Source: Rosettibacter firmus
GTDB lineage: Bacteria; Bacteroidota; Ignavibacteria; Ignavibacteriales; Melioribacteraceae
NCBI RefSeq assembly: GCF_036860695.1
Contig: NZ_JAYKGJ010000004.1
Span: 1 to 64,000 of the forward strand
Direction: 5' to 3'
Length of the DNA: 64,000 bases
This document shows, in pieces, positions 1-7,940 of the stretch (positions are counted from its first letter, which is position 1; each line of letters begins with the position of its first letter). The notes beneath the pieces were generated by a model. The model was not told where the DNA came from. It made no database searches and saw nothing but the letters and a program-made list of their open reading frames with translations. Both the position numbers and the translations under genes were made by a program.

Positions 1-1663
1 CAAAGAGATAAGATTGGCAGAGATAATCACAATTCCACTATGGTTCGATTCATACACTTAGAACAAGTTATACTCCAACATCGGGTGCAGAATCACAATT
101 CCACTATGGTTCGATTCATACTACACTGAAACAATACAAGAAGTCCAAACAGATTTAATCACAATTCCACTATGGTTCGATTCATACTTGTAAAAGCTTT
201 TGGAGGTTTACAAAACCAAAGATTATCACAATTCCACTATGGTTCGATTCATACCAGTACGTACGCGGCACCAGTTGGTTTGATGAAAACATCACAATTC
301 CACTATGGTTCGATTCATACATCTTAAATGCTTTAGAAAGAATGCTTACTTACAATAAATCACAATTCCACTATGGTTCGATTCATACTCAATTTGCTAA
401 TGTATTATATAGAAAGTTTTTTGATGATCACAATTCCACTATGGTTCGATTCATACAATAATTGTTTGCATAAATTTAATATCAAAAAATTAAATCACAA
501 TTCCACTATGGTTCGATTCATACCGTTTCAAAGAGGAAATTTCTAATAAACTGATAGATAATCACAATTCCACTATGGTTCGATTCATACTCTGTGAAGT
601 TATGTAATAGTTTATTAGCAATTCAAAAATCACAATTCCACTATGGTTCGATTCATACAATACTGAAGTTTTTACATATTGCATCAACCTTATTGCATCA
701 CAATTCCACTATGGTTCGATTCATACCTTGGAGGTTAACATGAGATACAAAAGATTTCTTGTATCACAATTCCACTATGGTTCGATTCATACAATAGAAT
801 TCTCAAGATGATAATTAATTCCCGCCTGCATCACAATTCCACTATGGTTCGATTCATACGATTTACAGTTAAATAAAGTTAATCTCCCCGATAATATCAC
901 AATTCCACTATGGTTCGATTCATACTAGAATTATTAATTGGTAGGTATTTTCAACAACAAGAAATCACAATTCCACTATGGTTCGATTCATACGATTAAG
1001 CAGTGGAAATTACTATAGGGGCAAGTTATGATCACAATTCCACTATGGTTCGATTCATACTCTATGAAGTTACAATAAATTATAATAACTAAATGGAATC
1101 ACAATTCCACTATGGTTCGATTCATACAGATATAAAATGGCTTCGTGAAAAATGGAACGAGGGCTATCACAATTCCACTATGGTTCGATTCATACGACAA
1201 AGTATGTAACAATCGAAATCTATCGTAAACATATCACAATTCCACTATGGTTCGATTCATACCTTGAAAATAATATTGATAAAGAAATAAAAGAAGTTAA
1301 TCACAATTCCACTATGGTTCGATTCATACTGAAAAAAGTGCACCTCCCACAAATAGTCTCCAATAGATCACAATTCCACTATGGTTCGATTCATACAAAA
1401 ATAATCTTTTTTATGTCTATGACAAGAAAGTGATCACAATTCCACTATGGTTCGATTCATACCAATGAAACTGACAAACAGAAAAATCATTAATATGTTA
1501 TCACAATTCCACTATGGTTCGATTCATACCTGTTACAAGAATTTCTTCGTTAAAGGAGGTTTTTCTTATCACAATTCCACTATGGTTCGATTCATACGGA
1601 GACATTTGGGTATTGTAAAGCGGGGCAAACTATATCACAATTCCACTATGGTTCGATTCATAC
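1..1663 (-). CRISPR. CRISPR array, 25 repeats visible, left end outside window
   Basis: Twenty-five 30-nt direct repeats start at 26, 92, 158, 225, 291, 359, 427, 494, 561, 629, 697, 763, 830, 896, 964, 1031, 1098, 1166, 1233, 1300, 1367, 1433, 1500, 1568 and 1634. On the plus strand each begins ATCACAATTCCAC and ends GATTCATAC. I see no mismatch in any copy. The 24 complete spacers are 36-38 nt; bases 1-25 are part of another spacer, so the array runs past the left edge. On the minus strand the repeat ends in TGGAATTGTGAT, resembling the ATTGAAA(C/T) 3' ends of subtype I-B/III repeats. This suggests leftward transcription and a leader on the right (inference). The repeat has little internal dyad symmetry. 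cas genes are not in this window, so the subtype is not established. Confidence 0.98.
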
Positions 1664-2052
1664 TGTCTATTTTAATTGCAAAAATATGCATTTTCGTTTT
1701 AAAATCAAGCTATAACGAATTTAAAATTTCCTTGAACCTCATTTTATTTAAAAACCCCGGGGGGTTCAAGTTTTGATTTCAGTCTGTTTTCAAATATTTT
1801 TAAAAGAGTTCCCGATTTTTCTAAAATTTTTCTCGAGATTCAAAAATTTTCCTTCGTTTTTAATCTGTTTTCTAAACTTTTAAAATCACTATTTTTGAAC
1901 TTTTTCTGAATTATAAATTTTAATCATTACTTTTTTTTTTCATATAATTGCTGAAACTTACATTTATTATAATTTGAGTACATTAATATAAAGGCAGTCC
2001 ACTAAACTACAGTGAACTGCCCGACTTTGGTTTTAAACCAGTAGAGTAAATT
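1664..2052 (-). promoter_or_regulatory. Probable CRISPR leader, then the 3' flank of the cytochrome gene
   Basis: This gene-free stretch separates the last CRISPR repeat from the stop codon of the cytochrome gene. It is very AT-rich, with long T runs on the plus strand (A runs on the minus strand, for example 1931-1940), as is usual for CRISPR leaders. On the minus strand a TATAAT hexamer lies at 1966-1971 without a convincing -35. An 8-bp inverted repeat (CTTGAACC 1731-1738, GGTTCAAG 1763-1770) encloses a CCCCGGGG palindrome at 1755-1762; it could be an integration or leader-anchoring element, or a weak terminator. The right end carries the cytochrome terminator. The leader assignment rests on repeat orientation and base composition only. 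Confidence 0.6.
1993..2021 (-). terminator. Rho-independent terminator of the cytochrome gene
   Basis: A hairpin with arms at 1993-2003 (GGCAGTCCACT) and 2011-2021 (AGTGAACTGCC) has one mismatched position and a 7-nt loop. On the minus strand it is followed by TTTATATT. It lies about 30 nt past the stop of the cytochrome gene. Confidence 0.7.
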
Positions 2053-3174
2053 TTATTTTATCAAATTCATTTTTCTTGTTAATTGAAATTGTCCAGCTGT
2101 CATTCTTGCAAAATAAATTCCACTTGAAACTTTATTACCAAAATTATCTGTACCATTCCATTCAACAGCATAAGTACCGGGATTTAATAAATCATAATCA
2201 ACCAATCTTTTTACTTCTTTTCCCATTATATCATAAACAATTAGAGAAACTTTTTCTGCTTTAGGAATAGCAAATTGAATTTTAGTTGAAGGGTTAAATG
2301 GATTAGGATAATTCTGTAATAATTTGTAATCGTCTGGTATATTTGTTTCTGTTTGTATTAATCCGGAAACATTGTGAGGATCTCCATGGCATGGTTCACA
2401 ATTCATTTGAGTCATAACATTATTAAATGCTGCTGTTCCATGGCATCCCTGGCACTGAGTAACATATGAATGTGTAACATAAGTTGATGTGAAAGTTTGA
2501 GCAAAGAATGCATTTAATATTTCAGCAGTTTTTGCTGCAACATCTCCTGCCAGACGAGCACATCTTTCTTTTCTTTCTATGTCGCTAACTTTTTTCTTTG
2601 CAATATTACACCATTGACTAACAGAAGCATGACAAAGTGGACTTCCACTAACACTTTGAGGTAAAACATCATTATACTTTTTATCAATATATTTTCCATC
2701 TACTGCAGCTTGATTGGCTGCATTTGTTGGGATAGCTTCTGAAGATCCCCATCCCCAGATTTCGTTAATTAATTTACCTGAATCGGCTTTAGAAGTAACA
2801 AGACTTATGATAGCGGCGGCACCATTTAATGCACCACATAATGTTCCCCAGCCATTTCCACCGCCACGTCCAAACAACATAACTTCAACTGGCATTGTTG
2901 TCCACGGTTCGCCAATCTTTTCTCTCAATGCTTCTACAAAAGCCCCAAATACTCCAGAGGCACAGTCCTTATCGTTCCAGTATAAATGATGTGCTCTTAT
3001 TCTTACATCTTCTGGATCTAAAGTTTGATAAGGCCATGGCCAGGTATAATCTTTTGGACTTGCTAAAATTTTTCCGCCAGCTAAAGCATTTAAGCCCACA
3101 ACACCTGCTAATGCACCAACTGCATATTTTGATGTGTTTGTTAGAAATTCTTTTCTTGTAATTTCTTTTGACAT
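2053..3174 (-). CDS. Split-Soret-like multihaem cytochrome c with a T9SS sorting domain
   Basis: A 373-residue secreted haem protein. Residues 1-38 form a signal-like N-terminus with a Tat-like TRKEFL motif lacking a full twin arginine, then a hydrophobic Ala/Gly/Val stretch. The middle shows cysteine/glycine motifs (CASG near 71, LCGALNGA near 112) resembling the C_GCAxxG_C_C redox family and split-Soret cytochromes. Two c-type haem sites follow: CQGCH (241-245) and CEPCH (259-263). About the last 88 residues match the type IX secretion (Por) C-terminal sorting domain: LLQNYPNPFNPSTK, then the SSGIYFARMTAG and LTRKM ends. The start is the ATG at 3174 because GGGAGGAAATAAT sits directly before it; a TTG at 3207 in the same frame has no such site. 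The gene lies 29 nt after a TPR gene and ends at a hairpin terminator. Family and T9SS calls are confident; surface location and electron-transfer role are inferred. Confidence 0.85.
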   Translation of the reverse strand: MSKEITRKEFLTNTSKYAVGALAGVVGLNALAGGKILASPKDYTWPWPYQTLDPEDVRIRAHHLYWNDKDCASGVFGAFVEALREKIGEPWTTMPVEVMLFGRGGGNGWGTLCGALNGAAAIISLVTSKADSGKLINEIWGWGSSEAIPTNAANQAAVDGKYIDKKYNDVLPQSVSGSPLCHASVSQWCNIAKKKVSDIERKERCARLAGDVAAKTAEILNAFFAQTFTSTYVTHSYVTQCQGCHGTAAFNNVMTQMNCEPCHGDPHNVSGLIQTETNIPDDYKLLQNYPNPFNPSTKIQFAIPKAEKVSLIVYDIMGKEVKRLVDYDLLNPGTYAVEWNGTDNFGNKVSSGIYFARMTAGQFQLTRKMNLIK

Positions 3175-3203
3175 ATTATTTCCTCCCATTTTTGTATTAA
3201 CAA

Positions 3204-3635
3204 TCAAATTGTGTTCTTGATCTTCTTTATTATAGATAATACTCTTTCATCTGAACTATCTATTGCATATGCTTCTTCAAAATATTTTAGTGATTTTTGT
3301 TTATCACAATAAAGCCATAAAATTCCCAGTTCAATAAAAAACCAGTATTTATTATTATATAATGATTGGTTATCTTCTAATTTTTTTACTAAATCCGGGC
3401 AGGGACAATCTTCTTTCTCTGGATCTGTATTAATTATAAAATCAATATCTTGTTCAACTAACGAGTAAAATAGATTGAGAGCTTTTGTTAATTCATCAAC
3501 CTGAGTATAACAGATGATTAGTTTTTTCCTGGCTCTTTTGTCGTCGGGATTTACTAAAAGAAAATTCTCCAGTTCATCAATTGCTGAGGAGTAATCCCGA
3601 ATAAGAAAATGATAATTTCCTAACATCTCGCTCAT
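3204..3635 (-). CDS. Small TPR-repeat protein
   Basis: A 143-residue protein without signal peptide or membrane segment. It has at least two helical hairpins of TPR type (about residues 10-50 with DYSSAIDELENFLLVNPDD, and 95-130 with KSLKYFEEAYAIDSSDE), and a CPCP motif near residue 78. It is the first gene after the sigma-54-type promoter candidate and lies just upstream of the cytochrome gene, so it probably serves as a scaffold or maturation partner of that protein (inference). No ribosome binding site precedes the ATG at 3635; an ATG three codons in is an alternative start. Exact function unknown. Confidence 0.75.
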   Translation of the reverse strand: MSEMLGNYHFLIRDYSSAIDELENFLLVNPDDKRARKKLIICYTQVDELTKALNLFYSLVEQDIDFIINTDPEKEDCPCPDLVKKLEDNQSLYNNKYWFFIELGILWLYCDKQKSLKYFEEAYAIDSSDERVLSIIKKIKNTI

Positions 3636-3648
3636 AATAATTTATTAA

Positions 3649-3664
3649 CACAAAATGCTTGCCA
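3649..3664 (-). promoter_or_regulatory. Candidate sigma-54 (-24/-12) promoter
   Basis: On the minus strand the bases read TGGCAAGCATTTTGTG, compared with the sigma-54 consensus TGGCAC-N5-TTGCA. The -24 TGGCA is perfect and the spacing to the -12 element is correct, but the -12 GC is GT. It is the only GG-N10-GY arrangement in this intergenic region. The predicted start of transcription falls only about 3 nt before the first ATG of the TPR gene. That very short leader lowers confidence, or points to the second ATG. Confidence 0.45.
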
Positions 3665-3746
3665 TTATTTTTTTAATATTAATAAGAGAATTTTTTAGCT
3701 TTTTGAATATTTGAAATGATAGAAAGAGTGAGTGATTTAATCTCGA

Positions 3747-3765
3747 TGTTGCATGAATTGCAACA
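3747..3765. promoter_or_regulatory. Operator palindrome 1 (activator binding site)
   Basis: TGTTGCATGAATTGCAACA is a perfect 7-bp dyad (TGTTGCA/TGCAACA) with a 5-bp centre. It lies about 85-100 bp upstream of the candidate -24 element, a normal distance for an enhancer-binding protein site. The adjacent sigma-54 activator gene is the obvious candidate binder (inference). Confidence 0.75.
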
Positions 3766-3813
3766 AATATTGTAAGATGTTTAATAATAATAAATTAGGA
3801 TTGTGAAATACTC

Positions 3814-3829
3814 TGTTGCATTTGCAACA
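3814..3829. promoter_or_regulatory. Operator palindrome 2 (activator binding site)
   Basis: TGTTGCATTTGCAACA is a perfect 7-bp dyad with the same TGTTGCA half site as the palindrome at 3747 and a 2-bp centre. It starts a few bases past the stop of the sigma-54 activator gene. The centres of the two sites are 65.5 bp apart, about six helical turns, so both could present activator on one DNA face. Confidence 0.75.
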
Positions 3830-3832
3830 CAT

Positions 3833-5152
3833 TTACAATTGATTCTTTTTCAACCAACGCCACAATGTTGAACGATTCACTCCAAGTATTTCTGCTACTT
3901 TCGACTTGTTCCACTTGTTGGCTTCTAAAAGCTTTAATAAATCTATAGTATCAATTTTATTATTTCTTAAAACCTTTTCCAAACATTCATCATCTGAATT
4001 ATATTCCAATACCTGCCCTGGTAAATTACACAATGTTATCATATGTTCATCTTTTGTTTTAATTACAGCAAATTCAATTACATTTTCTAACTCTCGAACA
4101 TTTCCAGGCCAGTGATATTTTATTAAAACATCTAAAGCATGTCGATCGATATCAATAATATCTTTATTATAAAGTAAATTAAACTTCTTGATAAAATATT
4201 TGATCAAAAAAGGAATATCTTCTTTTCTTTCTCTTAATGGTGGAATTTCAATTGGAATAACATTTAATCGATAGTATAAATCTTCTCTAAATTTGCCCTG
4301 TTTAGTTGCTTCCTTAATATTAACATTAGTTGCAGCTATAATTCTTACATCTACTCTTCGTGTTATAGATTCACCTAATCGTTCAAAAGTTCCATTTTGA
4401 ATAACTCTTAATAATTGTGCCTGCGTTTGAAGAGGCATTTCTGCAATTTCATCTAAAAAGATTGTGCCTTTATCAGCCAGTTCAAATCTTCCAATGCGAT
4501 CTTTAATAGCATCAGTAAAAGCTCCTTTTGCATGACCAAATAATTCACTTGCAAGTAATGCTGGAGGTAATACAGCACAATTTACTTTTACATATTTTTC
4601 ATTTTTTCTTTTACTTGTTAGTTGAATTGCATCGGCAATCATTTCTTTTCCAGTTCCAGTCTCTCCCTGAATTAAAACATTGGCATCTGTGTAAGCAATT
4701 TCCTGTATTAAATTAAATATATTCACCATCGAGCGACTTTGTCCCACAATTCCATAAAAATGTTCTTCATAATCACCGATGTTTTTTTCTTTAAAGGAAG
4801 GAGTAATATCTCTAAAAGATATTATGCCACCAACAGGTTCATCGTTATCATTTTTTATTATAGAGGCATTAAGTTTAACAAGTTTAATGGTGCCTTCTTT
4901 TGTTTTTAACTTGGTTCTTAAATCGTAAATATTATCTCCGAGTTTTATTGCTCTTGCTACTGGACAATTACCAATGCACAAATCCGATTGAAAAATATTT
5001 CGACAAAATTTTCCAATTACTTCACTGTTTTTAAAGCCAGTAATTTTCTCGGCTGATTTATTAATAAAATTTATTTTGAAGTTCTTATCTACAGTAAAAA
5101 TACCTTCGGCTAATGAATTTAGTATGCTGCTTTTTAAATCATTTTCTATCAT
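3833..5152 (-). CDS. Sigma-54-dependent activator with cysteine-bearing PAS domain
   Basis: A 439-residue enhancer-binding protein. Residues about 5-120 form a PAS domain with a cysteine cluster (Cys50, Cys59, Cys63: FCRNIF...LCIGNCP), suggesting redox, metal or ligand sensing. The AAA+ domain has Walker A GETGTGKE (163-170), the sigma-54 contact loop as GAFTDA (210-215, where GAFTGA is canonical) and Walker B IFLDEI (231-236). The C-terminus (about 400-439) is a Fis-type helix-turn-helix (NKSKVAEILGVNRSTLWRWL). There is no receiver domain, so signalling is probably direct. The gene precedes, in the same direction, two palindromes, a candidate -24/-12 promoter and the TPR-cytochrome pair, its likely targets. 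Confidence 0.9.
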   Translation of the reverse strand: MIENDLKSSILNSLAEGIFTVDKNFKINFINKSAEKITGFKNSEVIGKFCRNIFQSDLCIGNCPVARAIKLGDNIYDLRTKLKTKEGTIKLVKLNASIIKNDNDEPVGGIISFRDITPSFKEKNIGDYEEHFYGIVGQSRSMVNIFNLIQEIAYTDANVLIQGETGTGKEMIADAIQLTSKRKNEKYVKVNCAVLPPALLASELFGHAKGAFTDAIKDRIGRFELADKGTIFLDEIAEMPLQTQAQLLRVIQNGTFERLGESITRRVDVRIIAATNVNIKEATKQGKFREDLYYRLNVIPIEIPPLRERKEDIPFLIKYFIKKFNLLYNKDIIDIDRHALDVLIKYHWPGNVRELENVIEFAVIKTKDEHMITLCNLPGQVLEYNSDDECLEKVLRNNKIDTIDLLKLLEANKWNKSKVAEILGVNRSTLWRWLKKNQL

Positions 5153-5332
5153 ATTAAGTTATTAATATCTCATTTTCTATTTATAAAAATAACAAAAATA
5201 TCTTATTAACAACATTGTCAAGATTTGTATCTGATAACTTCAAATGCACTGTAAAAACTAAATAAAAAATTTCAATTGCAATTCATTAATATTATTAATT
5301 AATTTATTTCCAAATTTAAGAGTGAATAAAAA

Positions 5333-6652
5333 ATGCTTAATAATTATTTCCAGCTGGAGAAAAATAATACTGATTTAAAAACAGAAACTTTAGCGGGAAT
5401 CACTACATTCTTAGCATCAATGTATATTATTATTGTAAACCCTTCAATCATTTCTGCAACAGGAATGCCATTCGAAGGAGTTTTGACAGCAACAATACTG
5501 GTAAGTTCTTTCAGCAGCATTATGATGGGGATATATGCGAATAATCCAATTTTGATTGCACCTGGAATGGGAATAAATGCCTTTTTTACATATTCGGTTG
5601 TTTTAGGAATGGGAATTAAATGGGAAGTTGCACTTGGAATTGTTTTCTGGTCGGGAGTAATATTTCTAATATTGTCTATTCTGAATATCAGAGTATTAAT
5701 TTTAAAATCAATTCCAAAACAAATTAGATTTGGTATTTCTGCTGGCATTGGATTATTCATCACACTAATTGGTTTTACAAATGCAAAATTTATAGTAAGT
5801 AATCCAGCCACTTTAATTAGTATGGGGAAAATAGATACTGTATCAATTACTTTTTTAATAGGATTGATGATTACTTCTTTTTTAGTTACTAAAAGATTAA
5901 AAGGGGCTCTTGTGCTGGGAATAATCATAACTACATTATTAACAATTCCAATAGGAAGAATTTATGGTGATGCTACTGCTAATTTTGGAACTACTACACT
6001 TGTTACCTGGAAAGGATTATTTTCTATGCCAGATTTTAGTTTACTCTTCAAACTTGATCTGATTGAATCTCTAAATTACATCTATATCCCTGTTATATTT
6101 TCATTTTTATTTGTTGATATGTTCGATTCAATTGCTACTTTTATTGGAGTAGCAGAAGCTGGAAATTTATTAGATGAATCTGGTGAACCAAGAAGAATTA
6201 AGGAATCTCTAATAGTCGATGCAATTGCTACAACAATTTCGGGATTGTTTGGCACAAGCTCTGGAACAAGTTATATTGAATCTGCAGCGGGAGTAGAAGA
6301 AGGGGGCAGGACAGGTCTTACTGCATTAATAGCAGGCTTATTGTTTTTACCTTTTATGTTCTTCTCTCCTTTATTATCAATTATACCACCAATAGCAACA
6401 GCACCTGCACTGATTCTTGTAGGTGTTTTTATGATGAAACCAATTTCAAAAATAAAATGGGATAACTTTGATGATTCTATTCCAGCATTTTTAGGTATGG
6501 TGTTAATCCCTTTAACAAATTCAATAACTAATGGAATTATCTGGAGTTTTATTTCTTGGACTATAATTAAATTAGCTCTTGGCAAGAAAGAAGAAGTTAC
6601 ATTAATTTTAATTGTAATAGATATATTTGCTGTTTTATCACTGATTATATAG
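5333..6652 (+). CDS. AzgA/NCS2-family purine (hypoxanthine/guanine/adenine) permease
   Basis: A 439-residue polytopic inner-membrane transporter of the usual length for the AzgA-like branch of NCS2. Recognisable motifs are IAPGMGINAFFTYSVV (about 75-90), FVDMFDSIATFIGVAEA (about 260-275) and GTSSGTSYIESAAGVEEGGRTGL (about 307-330). The family takes up purine bases with protons. It is monocistronic, divergent from the sigma-54 activator. I see no purine riboswitch in the 180 bp upstream. Which purine is carried cannot be read from the sequence. The AMP nucleosidase a short way downstream would also feed adenine into salvage. Confidence 0.9.
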   Translation: MLNNYFQLEKNNTDLKTETLAGITTFLASMYIIIVNPSIISATGMPFEGVLTATILVSSFSSIMMGIYANNPILIAPGMGINAFFTYSVVLGMGIKWEVALGIVFWSGVIFLILSILNIRVLILKSIPKQIRFGISAGIGLFITLIGFTNAKFIVSNPATLISMGKIDTVSITFLIGLMITSFLVTKRLKGALVLGIIITTLLTIPIGRIYGDATANFGTTTLVTWKGLFSMPDFSLLFKLDLIESLNYIYIPVIFSFLFVDMFDSIATFIGVAEAGNLLDESGEPRRIKESLIVDAIATTISGLFGTSSGTSYIESAAGVEEGGRTGLTALIAGLLFLPFMFFSPLLSIIPPIATAPALILVGVFMMKPISKIKWDNFDDSIPAFLGMVLIPLTNSITNGIIWSFISWTIIKLALGKKEEVTLILIVIDIFAVLSLII

Positions 6653-6668
6653 AAAGATTATGAATTGA

Positions 6669-7103
6669 TCAATTAACACTCAATAATAAATATCCTGATT
6701 CTGTTTTTACAAATCTAAATTTTGTAATTAATTTTTCTTCATTACTCTTAAAAATTAATTCGGCATTATAAATATTCATATTGTTTTCTTTTGTTATGTC
6801 GACCTTACCAAATTCATAATTTGTACTTACCTGCATTAATGCAGAGATTTTTTTACAAATTCTTTTCACCTGATTTAATTCTTCTGCTACAACTGGATTG
6901 AAAGAAGTTTTATATTCACGGGTTTTATCTTCACCTGTATATGCAATAAGTTTTGCTGCTTTTTCAAATGATTTATCTTTGCTAAAGTTTAATAAGTTTA
7001 TAATTGTTTCTTTAATCAATTTCTCTTCTGAGCTTTGAGCAAATGAAATTTTAAATACTAAAGACATAATTAAGAGCAGAGTTATAAAAATATTTTTTTT
7101 CAT
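6669..7103 (-). CDS. Secreted small hypothetical protein
   Basis: A 144-residue protein with a clear signal peptide (MKKNIFITLLLIMSLVFKISFAQ), so probably periplasmic. The mature part of about 120 residues alternates helices with short strands and could be an NTF2/DUF4878-like fold, but no family is recognised with confidence. The start at 7103 is chosen because an AAGGTG ribosome binding site precedes it; a GTG three codons upstream is weaker. It lies 63 bp after the AMP nucleosidase stop and may be the last gene of that operon. Confidence 0.7.
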   Translation of the reverse strand: MKKNIFITLLLIMSLVFKISFAQSSEEKLIKETIINLLNFSKDKSFEKAAKLIAYTGEDKTREYKTSFNPVVAEELNQVKRICKKISALMQVSTNYEFGKVDITKENNMNIYNAELIFKSNEEKLITKFRFVKTESGYLLLSVN

Positions 7104-7166
7104 TTTAAGCACCTTTCTGAATTATCTTGTTTATTGAACATCACAAAATATAAATGGTTTCTTCTA

Positions 7167-7940
7167 TTAAAAAGTAAAATGTTTTATTTGTTCTCCTTTA
7201 GCACCAATTTCTGTCATAGCTTCAATACCAATATCAAGATGAACATCGGTATATAATTGTGTAACAAGTTTATCAGACTCTTCTGTTTTTATTCCTTCAG
7301 GAAACATTGGTAAATCCGAGACAAGCAACAATGCACCTCTTGCAATTTGATTTGCATAACCAACAATGAACAGAGTTGCAGTTTCCATATCGATTCCGAT
7401 AGCTCCAATCCTTTTTAAGTATTGCTTAAAATTCTCATCCCATTCCCACAATCTTCTATTTGTTGTATAAACAACACCAGTTCTATATTCCATATTACGA
7501 GCTACAATTTTATCTGAAACAAATTTATGAAGTTTGAAAGACGGTAATGCAGGAACTTCAGGGGGAAGATAATCATTACTTGTACCCTCGCCTCTTATTG
7601 CTGCAATTGGTAAAATAAAATTTCCAATTTCAGTGGAATGTTTAAGTCCACCACACTTCCCGAGAAATAATACACCTTTTGGATTTCTTGCAACGAGTAA
7701 ATCCATAATTGTAGCTGCATTTGCAGAACCAATACCAAAGTTTACTATTGTTAAGCCATTATTATTAGTAGCAGTTTGCATTGGTCTACCAATGCCTTTA
7801 ATATCGCAATTAAATCTTTCTGCAAATTTTATTACATAATTATAAAAATTTGTAAGCAGCAAATAATCACCAAATTCATCTATATTAGTTCCCGTATATC
7901 TGGGCAGCCAATTTTTTGCTATTTGATATTTAGTTTTCAT
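7167..7940 (-). CDS. amn: AMP nucleosidase (short Bacteroidetes-type)
   Basis: A 257-residue nucleoside-phosphorylase-fold enzyme of the short AMP nucleosidase group, which hydrolyses AMP to adenine and ribose 5-phosphate. Seen in the sequence: NFGIGSANAATIMDLL (about 68-83), the FLGKCGG substrate-site motif (about 92-98), ILPIAAIRGEGTSNDYLPPEVPALPSF, and the IGIDMETATLF motif (about 182-192) whose Met and Glu bind the ribose in this superfamily. Its ATG lies inside the last codons of the PAP2 gene (11-nt overlap), so they are translationally coupled. A related phosphorylase activity cannot be excluded. Confidence 0.88.
   Translation of the reverse strand: MKTKYQIAKNWLPRYTGTNIDEFGDYLLLTNFYNYVIKFAERFNCDIKGIGRPMQTATNNNGLTIVNFGIGSANAATIMDLLVARNPKGVLFLGKCGGLKHSTEIGNFILPIAAIRGEGTSNDYLPPEVPALPSFKLHKFVSDKIVARNMEYRTGVVYTTNRRLWEWDENFKQYLKRIGAIGIDMETATLFIVGYANQIARGALLLVSDLPMFPEGIKTEESDKLVTQLYTDVHLDIGIEAMTEIGAKGEQIKHFTF

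Noticed and set aside
1152-1776. Open frames with repeated HNSTMVRFI
   Set aside because: They are translations of CRISPR repeats and spacers, not genes.
2076-3161. Plus-strand open frames over the cytochrome gene
   Set aside because: Antisense shadows of a well-supported gene; no ribosome binding sites or family resemblance.
3747-3829. Palindromes as terminator hairpins of the activator gene
   Set aside because: Neither is followed by a T run on the minus strand, and two copies share an identical half site, which fits protein binding better.
5153-5332. Purine riboswitch upstream of the purine permease
   Set aside because: I looked for the three-stem aptamer core and found no matching conserved bases; the AATTGCAATT palindrome there differs from the activator sites.
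5344-6585. Minus-strand open frames up to 194 codons opposite the purine permease
   Set aside because: Shadow frames of a clear transporter gene; composition is that of reverse-translated membrane helices.
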